Of a DNA stretch of 64,000 nt, positions 37,681-50,577 are shown in pieces. This stretch comes from Brachynemurus nebulosus. Its lineage: Eukaryota; Arthropoda; Insecta; Neuroptera; Myrmeleontidae. Where the stretch lies: NCBI GenBank assembly GCA_035578155.1, contig JAPWDM010000001.1, forward strand, positions 169,357,498-169,421,497. Reading direction: 5' to 3'. The translations under genes and the position numbers were made by a program. Numbering within the stretch: position 1 is the first letter of the stretch; each line of letters begins with the position of its first letter. A model generated the notes under the pieces. The model was not told the DNA's origin. It ran no database searches and was given only the letters and a program-made list of their open reading frames with translations.

Positions 37681-39060
37681 TTGCTTCGTTAGTTTTGTGT
37701 ATCGGCAAAACTAATTTAGGTGAGAATAGTTAAACCCGTTATTTCTTCGCTGCTTTGTGGTTCAAGTTCATCACGGATCAACACACCTGGAAGTCAAGTT
37801 CCAACCCGTTTAAGAAACGAATGTGAAATTGGTAAATCCTTAATCCGTCATTCCCAATTTATCCCGCCAATTCTCACTATTACACGTCACAATAAATCTA
37901 AACATTCGGTAAATCGGATAGAGTAGATAGTAGCATATTTGCACCCCCCCCCCCCCGCCGTTATTATCTTTTGACAATAATTCTTTGAAAAGGGATTAAA
38001 AATTTTTACTACGGATACCAGGGTTATTGGACTGATTATAATATTACAAAGTATCAATCGTAAGTAGTAAGTTGGGAATATATTTTTTCTTCAGAGTAGG
38101 GGAGACTGGGGCTAAATGGTAAATTTTTGGCAAATGTTTTTTTTTTGAGGCACTAAATCCTTAAACATATACACATAAACACAATTATATTGTAGACAAA
38201 TTAGTCCTCTACAACTTTTCATGATGAAATTTTATTTCTTAATAATTTTGATTCTGGTATTTTTTAGACGTCAAATTTCATGTGATTATTATCACAATAA
38301 TTCTGACAAAAACTCAAATAAAAGGAATATGAATGATAATCCTCCCGCACGTCTGTTGGCTACATTGGTTTTGCCTACAAACTCAACTTATACTATCTCT
38401 AGTAAATATATACGTATTATATTATGTACTCTATGATATTTTCTGTTTTCCTTATCAAAAAAATTCTAATTAGTCGGCTTTGAAATCTGGTATACTAACA
38501 AATGAAACCTGATCCTTCTGGATGACGAAAAAAAGGAAAAAAACAATAAATATTATCAATTTAAACGCTTATTTATAATAAAAAAGAATACAATGGAAAT
38601 TTGACTAATTTTAATTTTTGATTAAAACACGTAGGCATATTTACCGTCCTTGTCTCCATCTCTGATTCTGTACTATGAAATTTGTTTGAAATGTTTACTT
38701 TATGTTTTCTTTGTGGTTTTTATTTTTTGAATATTTCATGAAGTATCAAAATATATTTAAAATTGCAAATTAGGAATTTTGTGGTATATTTACAAAAATA
38801 TCTGTCTGTTGAATAAAATTGCTTGTTTCAGATTGTTGGTACATAATTATACCAGGTACACATAAAGTTTTTGTATGATAAATTTCTTGATAAAAGATTT
38901 TTAAAGTAAAAATACACTTACAAAAATTCTGATTTTTCTAGTTATGTGAGTGATCTACTTTAGTTTGGCTCAAATATTGATTCATGACAGCATGTACGAA
39001 TGTCTATGTCTGTTGGAACAATCCTCTATTTAAGACTAGTCTCCCAAAGTTTTGTAGATA
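37681..39060. other. Non-coding; C-run and short frames
   Basis: The frame at 37720-37926 follows the tandem array and could be a retroelement fragment, but shows no domain. A run of C lies at 37944-37957. AGGGGAGACTGGGGCTAAATG at 38099 resembles a common insect TE end. Confidence 0.4.
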
Positions 39061-39062
39061 TA

Positions 39063-39459
39063 CAGGGTGGAAAGTAAATAACTCTCGTCGTTTGTAAGGA
39101 TGGCACAACATCCTGTAGACACTAAAACCACAGGAATTTTTTTTAGAATTAACAGTTTGAGAAAATCGTAAATGAAGTGGCTCCACGATGTTTTCAAATT
39201 TTTTTAAGTACGGCCCTGACTACATTATACATAAACCATAATTTTTTTGACCGAAATTCAAGAAAATTCTGTAAACATGTTTACTTCTAGTTACTATTTA
39301 TTTTATGTTGTTTTTTTAAACAGTGAAAATTTATCTTAAAATATAAGATAGTCAAAGCCATTCAAATGGGTTCTGGTTCAAATCTATTGGCAAATATTAA
39401 TTACATGGGTGAGACTTACCCACCGTTTTCGCAGCGAGACTTATATACTTTCCACCCTG
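39063..39459. mobile_element. 397 bp MITE, CAGGGTGGAAAGTA ends, TA duplication
   Basis: CAGGGTGGAAAGTA at 39063 is inverted as TACTTTCCACCCTG ending at 39459. Further similarity reaches AACTCTCG/CGAGACTT. TA flanks are at 39061-39062 and 39460-39461. CAGGGTG ends with TA are typical of Tc1/mariner-type MITEs in insects. The frame 39397-39687 crosses the end and is not a gene. Confidence 0.75.
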
Positions 39460-39461
39460 TA

Positions 39462-41451
39462 GAAATTTATTTGCGTTTCTTATTGATTTCAATAAAGTCT
39501 TTGAGCAATTAAATCTCTTTGTACAGTAATGAAATCGTGAAAATTCAAAAGTTTGTGTGTAGGCCCTCAAGCCAAACCTGACACGCGGATTAATATTCAT
39601 TTTAAATTTAATTTTTTTGACTGGAATATAGGTGGTCGTAAGTAAGTCAACCAAATAGATAAAGCAAAATAAAGAACTATAAAACATTCATTATTCTGTT
39701 TTGTTTTAAGAAATGTGGAAAAATTAAGCTTTGTTGCAGAGGAGGGGGATATATCAAGAATATTCCGATAATAGCAGTAACTTATAAGCTAGCATTCCAA
39801 AGTTTATTAGATATTATGGCGGAAAAACTCTTTTCAAAAAGTAAAAGGTAATGAAAAATACATCACTAATTTTGAAATGTGAACAAAAACATACACGGTT
39901 TAAATTATAAGTATCCTGTATCACATATTTAATATCGAGTTATATTAATTACTTCCCAATACAATATATGATATTATTGCTCTAATGAAACGTTTTCATA
40001 TAGAATTACTGAACATTTTTAAGTGTTTTTCGAACAATCGCAATATTTATTAATACGGAGAGAGAGAGCTACAATACATAACTCCACAGGAAATATAAAA
40101 TAACAACCATTACCAGTATAGCTCACTTCGTTCAGCTTGTAGGCCGGTAGGTATAGATTAGTATTGTATTATCACTACCACTACAGGTTATTTGATTATT
40201 ATCAAGAACTCTCCACCACTGCTTCGCCTCGTTAACGGAGGTGAACAACTCTTGAAATAACTTTCACAACAAGCTATATGATGTTTTATTATGTTTATTT
40301 TAACATCAGTTTATTGAAAACTTTTATTAAATAAATACATTTCATTTTATTATACTTAAATTAATTAGGTACCAGATACTTGACGATACCGGTTGATCGA
40401 AAATATACCGGTTGTTTTATAGGTAGGTACAAGAGACTTTCATTAGTGAAATCAATGGATATCTCGTAGATAACGCCAGTTGCCGCTAGGGATGTTACAG
40501 ATCTTCGATTTCGAATCTGAAAGGCTGGACTTCAAGCGGCCAAACTCCTATATGATAGTTAACATTCCGGCGGTCACCAATATTTTACGTCATCAAACAT
40601 GGCAGCGAAGCCTCCCAACTCTCTATAGTTATATACATATTTAGAGTTTGTGTTTGCATGTGTAGTATAGTGGATGTTAGTGTGTGTGTGATATTCGGCA
40701 TGTATGTGGTCGAGGTACTAGGTGGGGGTGAATACATACTACAGAATAATATGTATATATGTATGTATGTATATGTGTGTGTATGTATAACTATATGCAT
40801 GTACCTACTAGTAACGTCAAGCGTATGTGTAAAAAACTGTAGATAGCAGTGTGTCTGAGTGTGTCAGATACCGCTTAAGTTGACTAGTCACACAGCAACT
40901 GTAACGGTGTGAAGATCGATTGTTTGCCATTGTTATCAACCACTTCCCAACAATAAGCGAATACATATATACTTATATGCAGGAACCGTACGCATACAAT
41001 GCAGCCCTCCCTTTCCATAGTTAGAGTATGACGTATGACACACACACAAGCGTATATCACGTATACATTGATACGAGATTTATGTAGTAACATGTTGTGC
41101 GTTTGGAGTGGGAGAACAATTTTACGTCACCTTTCTGCCACAGTGATCTTGCTAGTATAGAGAAACGTAGTCGGATTATGTATTATGTGAGTAACAGGAT
41201 AGCCGATGGACCACTAATCAGTAAGCAGTATAAAATGCAGCTTATTGCAATTTTCGGACCACACTTTTTTATATATAGGCTTGATCTGTCTCATCTGTGT
41301 GAGACTTCCAGTTCCAATTCCACTTTCTAATTCGAGTCCGTTACCGGTAGTTTCAAGCTAACTCCATATTTAAAAGATCGGGTAAATTTTGTATTTTTCT
41401 GTGGCTGTAAAATTGATCCGAATTACCTATATGTAAATATATGAAATATGG
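39462..41451. other. No gene recognised; TG-rich stretch 40650-40830
   Basis: The frames at 40585-40846 come from a (TG)n/(TATG)n-rich tract. The frame at 41097-41330 has no known domain. No tRNA or repeat was identified. Confidence 0.45.
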
Positions 41452-41453
41452 TA

Positions 41454-41671
41454 CATAGGAAACTCCCATATCGCACGCTCTCATTTAGCAATTCTACGGA
41501 GCACCCCTCCGTGTTTTAAAGCAAATATGTTTGAGTGTGTTAGTATCTAGGTAATAGTTTGTAACAGTAAATCATACAAATATATAAATCAGAAACATTG
41601 ACGTCCATGATCTTTAACTTTCTCATTTAGCTATTTGGTCCCAGTGGATTGCATAATGAGAGTTTCCTATG
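41454..41671. mobile_element. 218 bp MITE, CATAGGAAACTC ends, TA duplication
   Basis: CATAGGAAACTC at 41454 and GAGTTTCCTATG ending at 41671 are perfect inverted ends. A second inverted block, CTCTCATTTAG, lies inside. TA flanks are at 41452-41453 and 41672-41673. Confidence 0.75.
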
Positions 41672-41859
41672 TATTTAAAAAGTTGAAACTTTCACAGAAT
41701 ACATATCTAACAGTTCACAGAAAAATGAATATCCATATTACAATATCTTGCATAATATAACGAATTTCTAGTAATAAAAATTGTTTTTTTTTTTCTCGGA
41801 AACCCGTATACCTAGGGGTAATGGTCCAAGACGTATCTTATGTAATTTTTTCGCTCTTT

Positions 41860-41990
41860 GTCACGGTGTAAAAAAATTTTGAAAAACTTTCGAGGTTCCG
41901 AGCATCGGATGTGTTTGACTAAAGATTTCATCCAAGGGTTAGTGACTTTCAGTGTTGTCAGCAATTTTCATAAAAATTATTACCTATGCA
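41860..41990 (+). repeat. Dispersed repeat, partner of 24280-24425
   Basis: See the partner entry at 24280. The segment is diverged, shares TCGGATGT(G/A)T(T/C)TGACT and the following ATCCAAG phrase, and has no terminal repeats. Confidence 0.45.
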
Positions 41991-42201
41991 TGCGGCTTAC
42001 TACTTACTACTTACCGTGTTGGTGTGAACTAGGTATTACAGAGTATTAAAAAAAGTTTTCCTATACGTTTAAAGGAAGAGAAGTACGTTTTATGAAAGAA
42101 CATTTTAGCAAACTTTTAGGCATTGCTTGGCAGTTTTTTTAGTTTTAAAACACGAAAGATAATTTCATTTTACAAATAAATTGCTTGTATTATAACACGT
42201 A

Positions 42202-42408
42202 TACTTTAACCATCTTTAAATGGGATGACTTTTCAAGTACGTCAATAATCATTAGTGTTGTTCGCAGCAGGTTATCTATTTGTCTATGCAAGTGTTAAAA
42301 GAAACCGTCACTCGTAAAACAGGTAATATATTTAAACACAATTGTAGAGAACATAGGGTGGCATAACACCCTGTCAAAAAGTTATTCCATTTAAAGATGG
42401 TTAAAGTA
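42202..42408. mobile_element. 207 bp MITE, TACTTTAACC ends, TA duplication
   Basis: TACTTTAACCATCTTTAAAT at 42202 is inverted at 42389-42408 without mismatch. TA flanks are at 42200-42201 and 42409-42410. No coding. Confidence 0.8.
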
Positions 42409-42410
42409 TA

Positions 42411-44159
42411 CCATATAATATGTATATTGAAACCTATTATTTACAACAAATTGTAAAAAATGACGGAATATAATTTATACTTTTCATTTGCCAAGACCAG
42501 AGGAATAGGTATGTACCTACTCGTCAATTTTTTTATAAATGATTTATAGTTAAAATGATGGAATTGACAGCCAACCATATCATTCGCACAGTGTTCTCTC
42601 TTTCCTCTCATTTGATGGTATTTATGTAGCAAATTGTTTTGTACCGATAACAGTAGATGGCTGAGATATTTTACATATTTTTTTTATATTTTAAACGCTA
42701 CAAAGTAGTATAAAACACTTTACTGAAAAGTCATATTTTTCGTCGAGTTTTCACCGAAAATGTAGACTATTGCACTGTATCGAATGAAGGTCGTCGGATC
42801 GAGGTGGGGGTGGATTTTAAATCCACCTTGATACTGTCAAATACCCTATTAAATATGCGGTAGCTTTAATTTAAATTTATTTTTACTTCTTTAGAAAAAT
42901 AAATCAATTTATTTTTCTCCTACTACACTGTAGCGAGTATATGTAAATTATGAAGTGAAAACATTCTGTATATTTCCAACCGACTTTGTCACAGTCTATT
43001 ATTACCTTAAACCGATTTAATTAACCTTTTTTCTCTGTTATAATTATTATTTTAGAAGGCAGGTACTAATGTATTTTAACCGGTCATTAATAATGAATGT
43101 TAGCGATGAAATTTAAATCTTTTTCCTGAATAAAGAGCCTCGGGAGCACTTAACCGTCCACCGCAAGCCATTAATAGCGGACAAGATAAAAGGATATTGC
43201 CTGATTGAGTTTATTATTGATAAAGAGTTCAATATAAACTTTTTTTGAAATTATATAAGTATCTACTTTACGTCGAAATAGTTTTAATAATATAAGTCGA
43301 GCGTTTATACTTATATGGGTGTTCTTTAGTGATTTAATATTTTTTAATATTTTAAAAAGGAATTTAAAATATAAAATTTTGCTAATGCTTTATATATATG
43401 GAAAGATAAATCTTTCTCCATAGAAAATAAAATAGATTTAATGCATGGCTGTCTACAAATGAATTAGAAATGAAGCATTTGGAGCTAGCCTGAAGAGCTT
43501 CAATAGTTTTTACTACTCGCGCTTGGTCAATACCAAGTTGGTTAATATCGGACTTTTCGATTACCATACTCTAAATTCGAATGAGTTGCAACTGAAAATA
43601 TTCTTAAATTATATTTTTACAGGTTTGTTAATAGAATATTAGCAATAGAGGGGCAGTCAATTTTGAAAACATCAGAAATTAAAAATATGAAAATACATTA
43701 AAAATCAGTTACTGTAATAGTAAAAAAATCTAGTTTTTGTTACTTTTTAGAGGAGGTAACGTATTTTTTGTTGAAGTTTTTGTAACTTAAATAATTTGAG
43801 GTTAAAGTTCACCCGCTATAGCAGGTGTCAATAAGCTCTTTCTTGAGTTACAGCAATTATGGGCTGTTTGAGTCGTAAGGGTTCATAAACAGCTCTTACT
43901 CTACTGCAGAAATTTATTTAATCTTGTTATTTTTAAGTGAGATCAACTCATCCACCCCACTTAAAAATATCCCGCCTCACTGAGAATATTAAATTCTTTC
44001 TCAACGTAACGAGCCCAAAATTTTAATTTGTAGAATATAAAACTTTCGAGGCAACTTGCCAATTTTGGTGGGAAGGTCAGGTCGACGGACTGAATATTTG
44101 TAGAACTTAATGGCCAGGTAATTTGACTTAACTTTTTAAGGTAATTTCTTGAAAAAATA
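42411..44159. other. AT-rich sequence, no gene recognised
   Basis: Short frames (42441-42632, 43382-43567, 43961-44173) lack domains; the last overlaps the start of the next element. Confidence 0.5.
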
Positions 44160-44163
44160 TTAA

Positions 44164-45039
44164 GGGGGACCACTAGTGTGACCGCCTGAAAAAAGATGAT
44201 TTTTGGGAATTTTTTTAAAAAAAACTACTAAACGGAATGTTTTAATATTTTCAGGATATATTCGCTGATATATAATAAATTCATGATAAAATTTTTGGAT
44301 CAAAAAATTGAAAAGTCAGTGAGTTATTCGAGATCTCCCAAGGCTCCCCCACTGCTGCAGTGATAGCGGCCTTCACACTGCCTGAAATCAAAAAACCAAA
44401 AAGCCTATTAAACTAGAACGTATAGCCCGTGAACCTCAATCGAAAAAAAATTGAAATTTAACAAAATGGCGGAGTTTTTAAAAAAAAAGTTTCAAATTTT
44501 GCGCGAAAATTTGATGGTTTTTGGCTTGCGAAAATTACATTTTTTATTCGATCGGAACACTGGAGGTTCATTTCATGCTACGAAGAAATATATATAAAAG
44601 AAGCTGCAATAAGAATCAAATCGATCGAATGATTTGTCTTCGAGTTATAACTGCAGCAAATTTGAAAAATGTAGTTTTTCGTAATTTTACCTTTTAGTTT
44701 TAATCACTGAGAACTTTTACTAAAAGTATTTACGATGTACTCACTATAACGGTCATAGTAAAACTAGATGAGTCGTTTAAATGTGCCAGGGTCTAGCTTC
44801 TCCACAACATGTCACTGGCAGCCACGTCCAGAAATTTCCGAACTAGCAACCTTCATACATTTCTCAATACCTTAAAGTTAACAATGAAAATCTGAATCCA
44901 CTCTTCGTATCGCTGTAACTCAAAAACTATTTGAGATATGCACTTGAAATTTTAGTATGTTATTTTTAAAGGTATAGACTATCGAAACATGCAAAAAAAA
45001 TTTTTCAATTTTTTGAAAACGTCACACTAGTGGTGCACC
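44164..45039. mobile_element. TTAA-flanked element with CACTAGTG ends, copy 1
   Basis: TTAA (44160-44163) GGGGGACCACTAGTGTGAC ... GTCACACTAGTGGTGCACC TTAA (45040-45043). At 876 bp it has no transposase. It is homologous along its length to 46611-47414 and 60724-61593. TTAA duplication occurs in piggyBac and Kolobok elements; the ends are not CCCTAG, so this differs from the piggyBac-type pair elsewhere in the window. Confidence 0.82.
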
Positions 45040-45043
45040 TTAA

Positions 45044-46606
45044 TCCGGTAGACAATTTTATAAGCTTTAATTTTGGACTAGACCATTTATTTTGGACTAG
45101 ACCATTTTTCTCCTGAATTGAAGAAAAGCAAGGAATTGGACAAAGGGGTAGATAAGATGTTCGTTTGGGTGCATAATTTTGTGAAAAACTTTGGTCGGAA
45201 TTTTTTTCCAAATTTCATCTCAAATACCAACTTGGCTACCGGTCTATTGAACAAAAGTGATTTATTAATTTTCAAAATGTATATGTACTATTAGGTATAT
45301 TTTACACTAACAAAAAAATGTAGAAACACGTTTTCATTCAAATACTAAATAAACAAGTTTCTTTTAGCTTCTTCTAACGGGATTTAGTTTATATTTTACA
45401 TTGAATACAGTTTGCGGATATAAAATACTCGTACATATGTAACCATGTAACCACTACTAAACTGCACGGGTAAACTTATTCATATTTTAGTAGTTGTATT
45501 AAAACTTTCTCTTACAATGGAGGACGTTCTCTTAGCGGTGATCGTCTCTCGGATACTATCCTACTCTCTTTATGATAATGTACATTATCGTGTATTTATA
45601 TGAGTTGAAGCGAGACACATGACGAGTAAGTTCAAAAAGAATTTCCCACATTGCTTTCCCGTTCTTTTCAATTTTGTTTACGCTCAACTAAGTAAATCAA
45701 AAGTGTGTAAGTAAACAAGTTTTTTCTATTTTCCTGTTCGACTTTTATTTTGTTTGGTTTTTTTTCTCTTAGCTGGATTTATTTTGATGTGGTTATAATG
45801 ATTATGAATTTTGTATTGGAAAATTTCAAATTGGGGTGGAGAATTGTAGCTTTGTTGCATCGATTCCAGAAAGAGGTACTTAAAAGATGGAATATTTATC
45901 AGTGGAATGACAATTTTTTTGTTTTGTTTTAGGAGGTAGATTTTTTTAAATGAATTTACATTTATCACTTTTCAGTCTCAAGCCTCGTTCACGAAATATT
46001 GAGCGTCATACATAAAAATTTTTGGCCCGTTTCTAACTTTTTTGCCGTGGATTCAAAGAACTTAAAAAAATTACAGATATTATGATACTTTATAAAAACT
46101 GTTTGTTAAACTTATTTCGCTTGATTCCGATTGATAAAAGATATAGGGACCCAAAATTTTTCTACAGTACTACAATATAGCCCGCAAATATACACCAATA
46201 TTGACAATATTTGAATTATTATTGATAATATTGTATGTGTGGTCATGCAGGATCATTTGAATTTGAAGTGATTACAAAATTCCAATTTATGTGTGGTTTG
46301 TATGGATTGTGGAAAAACTACAATCTTTTTGTTTGTTTCAGGTGTGCAGGAGATTGAAAGAATCTTAAAGAAGGTAAGTTTTCAATTGCTATTATAGTCC
46401 TGTTAATACAATTATAATTTTTCTTTCCGCGACCCGAATGCTTTCAGTGAAAACAAAAGACTAATTAGAAATTTATTTATTTCTGTAACTGCAGTAAATT
46501 ATCACACAGTTTTTAGGTTTCGTTAGTTCTGCCTGAAGCTTTCCGCATACGAAATAGAATCTACTTGTATGGCAAACTACTTATCAGTAAAAATACTAAT
46601 TTTTTA
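45044..46606. other. AT-rich sequence with two weak exon candidates
   Basis: At 46342-46373 a 32 base segment lies between a good acceptor (TTTTTGTTTGTTTCAG) and a good donor (GTAAGT). A second open stretch near 45772-45878 follows TTTTTTTTCTCTTAG but has a poor donor. Neither encodes a known motif, and chance matches are expected at this composition. Confidence 0.25.
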
Positions 46607-46610
46607 TTAA

Positions 46611-47414
46611 GGGGGACCACTAGTGTGACCGCCTGAAGCAAAGGTGACTTTTGGTAATTTTTTTAAAGAAAACTACTGCATGGAATGTTTTAATATTTTA
46701 AGGATATATTTGTGGATGGTAATAAGTACGTAATAAAATTTTTGGACCAAAAAATTGAAAATTCAGTGAGTTATTCGCAATATTCCTAGGCCCCCACTGA
46801 TGCAGTGATAGCGACCTTCACAGCGCCTGAAATCAAGAAAACCAAAAAGTTTATTAAACTATAGAAGGTATTGCCCGTACCATGACCCTCGATCAAAAAA
46901 ATTAAAATTTAACAAAATGACTGCGTTTTTTAAAAAAAAAATTTCAAATTTCGCGCAAAAATTTGATGAAATAGGAATTAAGTCGATCGGATGATTTGTC
47001 TTCGAGTTATAATTGCAGTAAATTTGAAAAATTTAGTTCTCCTTTACCTTACTTTTTTGTTTTAAACACTGCGAATTCTCGTTCATTTTTACTAAAATTC
47101 TTTACGATATACTCACTGTAACGATCACAGTAAAACTAGATGAGTCGTTTAAATGTGCCAGGGTCTAGCAGCTTCATCTGACTGGCAGCCACGTACAGAA
47201 ACCCCCCCCCCCACCTATTAACCTTGATACATTTCTCAGTCTTCTAGGTCAACAATAGAAACCAGAATCCGCTTTTCAGATAGCTGTAACTCAAAAAATA
47301 TTTTTGAGATATGCATTCGAAATTTTAGTATGTTATTTTTAAAGGTATCGACTATCGAAACATGCAAAAATAAAATCGATTTTTTTTCTTAAAATGTCAC
47401 ACTAGTGGTCCCCC
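46611..47414. mobile_element. TTAA-flanked element with CACTAGTG ends, copy 2
   Basis: TTAA at 46607-46610 and 47415-47418; the ends GGGGGACCACTAGTGTGAC and GTCACACTAGTGGTCCCCC are perfect inverted repeats. It is shorter (804 bp) than the other copies because about 60-70 bp is missing after AAAATTTGATG (46974). It carries a C-run at 47202-47211. Confidence 0.85.
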
Positions 47415-47418
47415 TTAA

Positions 47419-47875
47419 AAACGCATTAATGATCTTTACAGACTTAAATTTTAAATTTGTGAAAGTAAAACACTGCTATTTATATATAGTATGAACTGTT
47501 ACAGATTGATGGATGTATTCTCCTGGAACAGAAAATTAAAGTATTCAACACATTATTTGTGTGTGAAACAGAATTTCATGATCAAATTTCGTTAAATTTA
47601 TAAAACAACATTATTGTTAACATTGAACAAGTTAAATAGAACAAAATTTCATATGAGTACTTGTTAAAAAATATAATCATTTTATACATACATATATGCG
47701 AAAGTAAAAGTGGAGTGATGATATGAGAGGGAAACGTATATTGAGGAAATGAGAAAAAGGATTTTGAAGGAGTATTGTTAAGCTATTTTGTGTATTCGTT
47801 TCAACGTACATGTAAGGTAAACAGGATTACAGTAATGTTCCAAAAAACTGAAGCCCATTTTATGTAGAGTATGTT
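47419..47875. other. AT-rich sequence, no feature recognised
   Basis: Nothing identified. Confidence 0.5.
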
Positions 47876-48793
47876 CCCAGCCAGCAATATGATGTCTTTA
47901 CAAGTTTTTAAGGAGCTCTTATTAACGATTTAGACGTCTTAATTTTTTTTCAACTGAAGTCTCAAAGACATTCTGAGGACGTCGAATGCGCCGCTACAAG
48001 ATTAGTTTGCAACATCGTTAAGAATTCCGAAAGATCTCCTTTTTCTGACTTCAAAAAAAGAAAAAGTTCTTAAAAAGCTCATAATTTGGACTTCTTCAAG
48101 AACTTTTTTATGAATTCAGAAATAGACTTCTTTAATATGTACTTCTTATTTAAGATTTTTAAATAAAGATTATAGGATTCTTGTAAAGATATTTATATTA
48201 ACAAAAATTAAACTTATAGAAATTTAATATTAATTCTTTATTTAAATAAATACAAATATTTTAACACTTCGCCTTCCTAGAATGAAAGTGGTATATTTCG
48301 GAATATGGGAATTTCCCCTTTTGACACCAAGTAATAGTTCCTAGATAAAAATATTTTTAATTTATAAAAAATATAATGATCACAAATTTATTCCTTAAAC
48401 CTATTCAATACATATCTTTATATTTTATAAACTGATGCACAGAACAAATTTCAATACAGCACATTTTCAATTTCATAAAATAAATAAAAATACAAAACAT
48501 CAACTGCATCAACTGTATTAAATTTTAGGTTATAATACTTATAATTTAGAAATAATCGAAAAATGATTTTAAAACGCATGCGTCAAATCTAATTCGTTTA
48601 TAGTTCAGAAAAAGATTTCTTAAAAGAGCTCTTAAATAAAAGTTCTTACGAAGTCCGAAAAAGGAATTCTTAAAGAGTTTTTAAATCAAGAGTTCTTAAA
48701 AATGACGTAATTAAGGCATCATATTCATAATTCGTGAGAAGGTCTTAAAGAAGACTTCTTTTTAAGTTTTACGACGTCCTATTGCTTGCTGGG
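47876..48793. mobile_element. 918 bp element with CCCAGC(C/A)AGCAATA ends
   Basis: CCCAGCCAGCAATATGATGT at 47876 and, inverted, CCCAGCAAGCAATAGGACGT ending at 48793 are terminal repeats with a few mismatches. Inside, variants of AAGAGTTCTTAAA and its inverse recur many times near both ends (48062, 48601, 48656, 48690). No coding; no clear target duplication; superfamily unknown. Confidence 0.65.
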
Positions 48794-48959
48794 TTATAAC
48801 AAGTTAAAAGTCTTAAACGCTGATAGGTATACATATTATATATAGTTAATTCTAAAAATGCTCTCTACATTCAACAAAATAATGTAAAATATATATATAT
48901 ATACAAACGCTGTACTTTTAATGTCGATCAAGTCAGCCCCGTCATTTTATTTGTTTCCG

Positions 48960-49340
48960 ATAAAAAAGATTGTGCCGTATTGTGCTAGCTAGATAATCTC
49001 TCTTGTTGAAAAATAGGAAATGGTCGGGCTAACTTTACACCTAAAAATTGGCTGTACAAATTGCAATTTTCAAAATTTATTTTTTTTTTTACTTACAGCA
49101 CATAGTATTACACGTCTTGTACATTGCAGTGCAATCTTTTTAGTTTGAAAAATAGAAAATGGTGAAACTAACTTTACGCTCAAGAATAGTTTTTGACTAC
49201 GTAAATCTAAATTTTAAATTTTTTGATTTACTGGTTACGACATATGGTTAAATAAGTCTGGTACAATACAGCATAACCTTTTCTGTGTAAAAAAAGAAAA
49301 TGGCAGGCCTAGCTTACGCCTAAAAATAGTTTTTGGCTTT
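48960..49340 (+). repeat. Tandem repeat, period ~140 bp, 3 copies
   Basis: AAAATGGnnnnnCTAnCTTnACnC(C/T)(T/A)A(A/G)AATnG recurs at about 49017, 49157 and 49296. Each copy is preceded by a run of CAGTGCAATCTTTT or CAGCATAACCTTTT type. A further diverged unit lies at 55830-55900. Confidence 0.6.
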
Positions 49341-50043
49341 TAATGGATTTGAGCCTTACTTTGTGGTATTCCATTCGTACTTTGTAAAAATACCACTTTT
49401 AATGTGTTAAACTTTCGTGACATGTTTCGGTCAATATGACCATTATCAAACTTGTGTTATATGGAGTGACTATACTGTACAAAGTGTATATCTGATAGAG
49501 TGTCCTAGTTGTTTTGGTATCGTAGTGTATTAGATTATGCGTTTATATTTGATACGAATATGTATATTATAATTTGTTCCCACTTATGCTAGAAGAGTAG
49601 AATGACAATACCTGAGCTGAGATAAAAGTTTTGTTGTGAAACGAAATGCTCTTAAACAGTGCGTGTATAGGCGCTTAAACAGTATATTAGGAAACCTTTT
49701 CTGCTTTAATCTGTTCGACGAAAATTTTCGATGTAAGTATGCAAGGATATACAGGCGGTATTTTTAGTTTGTATAATGAAATTTAAATCAAATTAAAGTC
49801 AGTTAATCCACCTGATTCAAATTGTAATTATTTCGATTCCAAGGTATTCTGACTTTATAAATATATTTATGCTACCGTATTTCAAATTTAAAGAAAATTT
49901 TATACTGCTAGTGTTAGTGCTTATAAAATCTATATTTTTCTCTATGATAGAGAGGCATTTTTCAACATAGATTCTTTGTTTGAGTTTATATTAGAAGAAT
50001 ATTCTCGAAAAGGCTTACATAAGTTCAGTGTAACATCGTAAAT
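49341..50043. other. Non-coding; TE-like phrase near 49410
   Basis: ACATGTTTCGGTCAATATGACCATTATCA (49420-49448) resembles the 'GTTTCGnnnnnnTGnCCATCATCA' phrase seen in several insect repeats (recollection). No boundaries set. Confidence 0.35.
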
Positions 50044-50265
50044 AATTTTTAAAGGTATTTAGGAGTGATAGTCATCAAGGAAAAACAAAGATGTGTTTTT
50101 TTCCAAAGGCTACCGGTTTCGACTTATTGTCGTCTTCAGGCCTCTGAGGAAAAATTTATTAATATTAAAAATACATAGATAAAATACTACATTAGGTACT
50201 TATCAAAAAAAAACACATCTTTGTTTTTCCTTGATGACCATCACTCCTAAATACCTTTAAAAATT
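50044..50265. mobile_element. 222 bp hairpin element, ~59 bp arms
   Basis: Arms 50044-50102 and 50207-50265 are inverted repeats with about one mismatch, for example GGTATTTAGGAGTGATAGTC and the inverse at the right. The loop carries CTACCGGTTTCGACTTATTG and CGTCTTCAGGCC, a phrase common in insect repeats. No coding. Confidence 0.8.
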
Positions 50266-50575
50266 ATACTATCAGTGTCATCAAACCTAAATTTAAATCG
50301 TAAATAATTGTACGAATATCGTAAATCGAATTCTAACTTAATGCATGTTCAACATTCATCTGGCAAATTTTTTGGTATTTTTGTAATATTAATAAAACTT
50401 TTTAAAGTTTGAACAATTGGTTTTAAATTTAATAAATTATTGTTAAAATTCCTTACAGTCATTAAAACTACATCTAAATTTTATTTGAATTTAATTTTTC
50501 TTATCAATAATTTCTTAATTATTATAACTAATTTATTTAGTGATAGCAAAAATTTAAAAAAAAAAATTAATAAAT
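50266..50575. other. AT-rich sequence, no feature recognised
   Basis: Nothing identified. Confidence 0.5.
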
Positions 50576-50577
50576 AA

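Noticed and set aside
37944..37957. Poly-C runs here, at 13043-13052 and 47202-47211
   Set aside because: Simple homopolymers, possibly with sequencing length error; no further structure.
40440..40580. Possible tRNA-like segment around TTCGATTTCGAATC
   Set aside because: The word is a palindrome, but no cloverleaf arms pair around it.
40585..40846. Frames on both strands near 40.6-40.8 kb
   Set aside because: Derived from TG/TATG-rich simple sequence.
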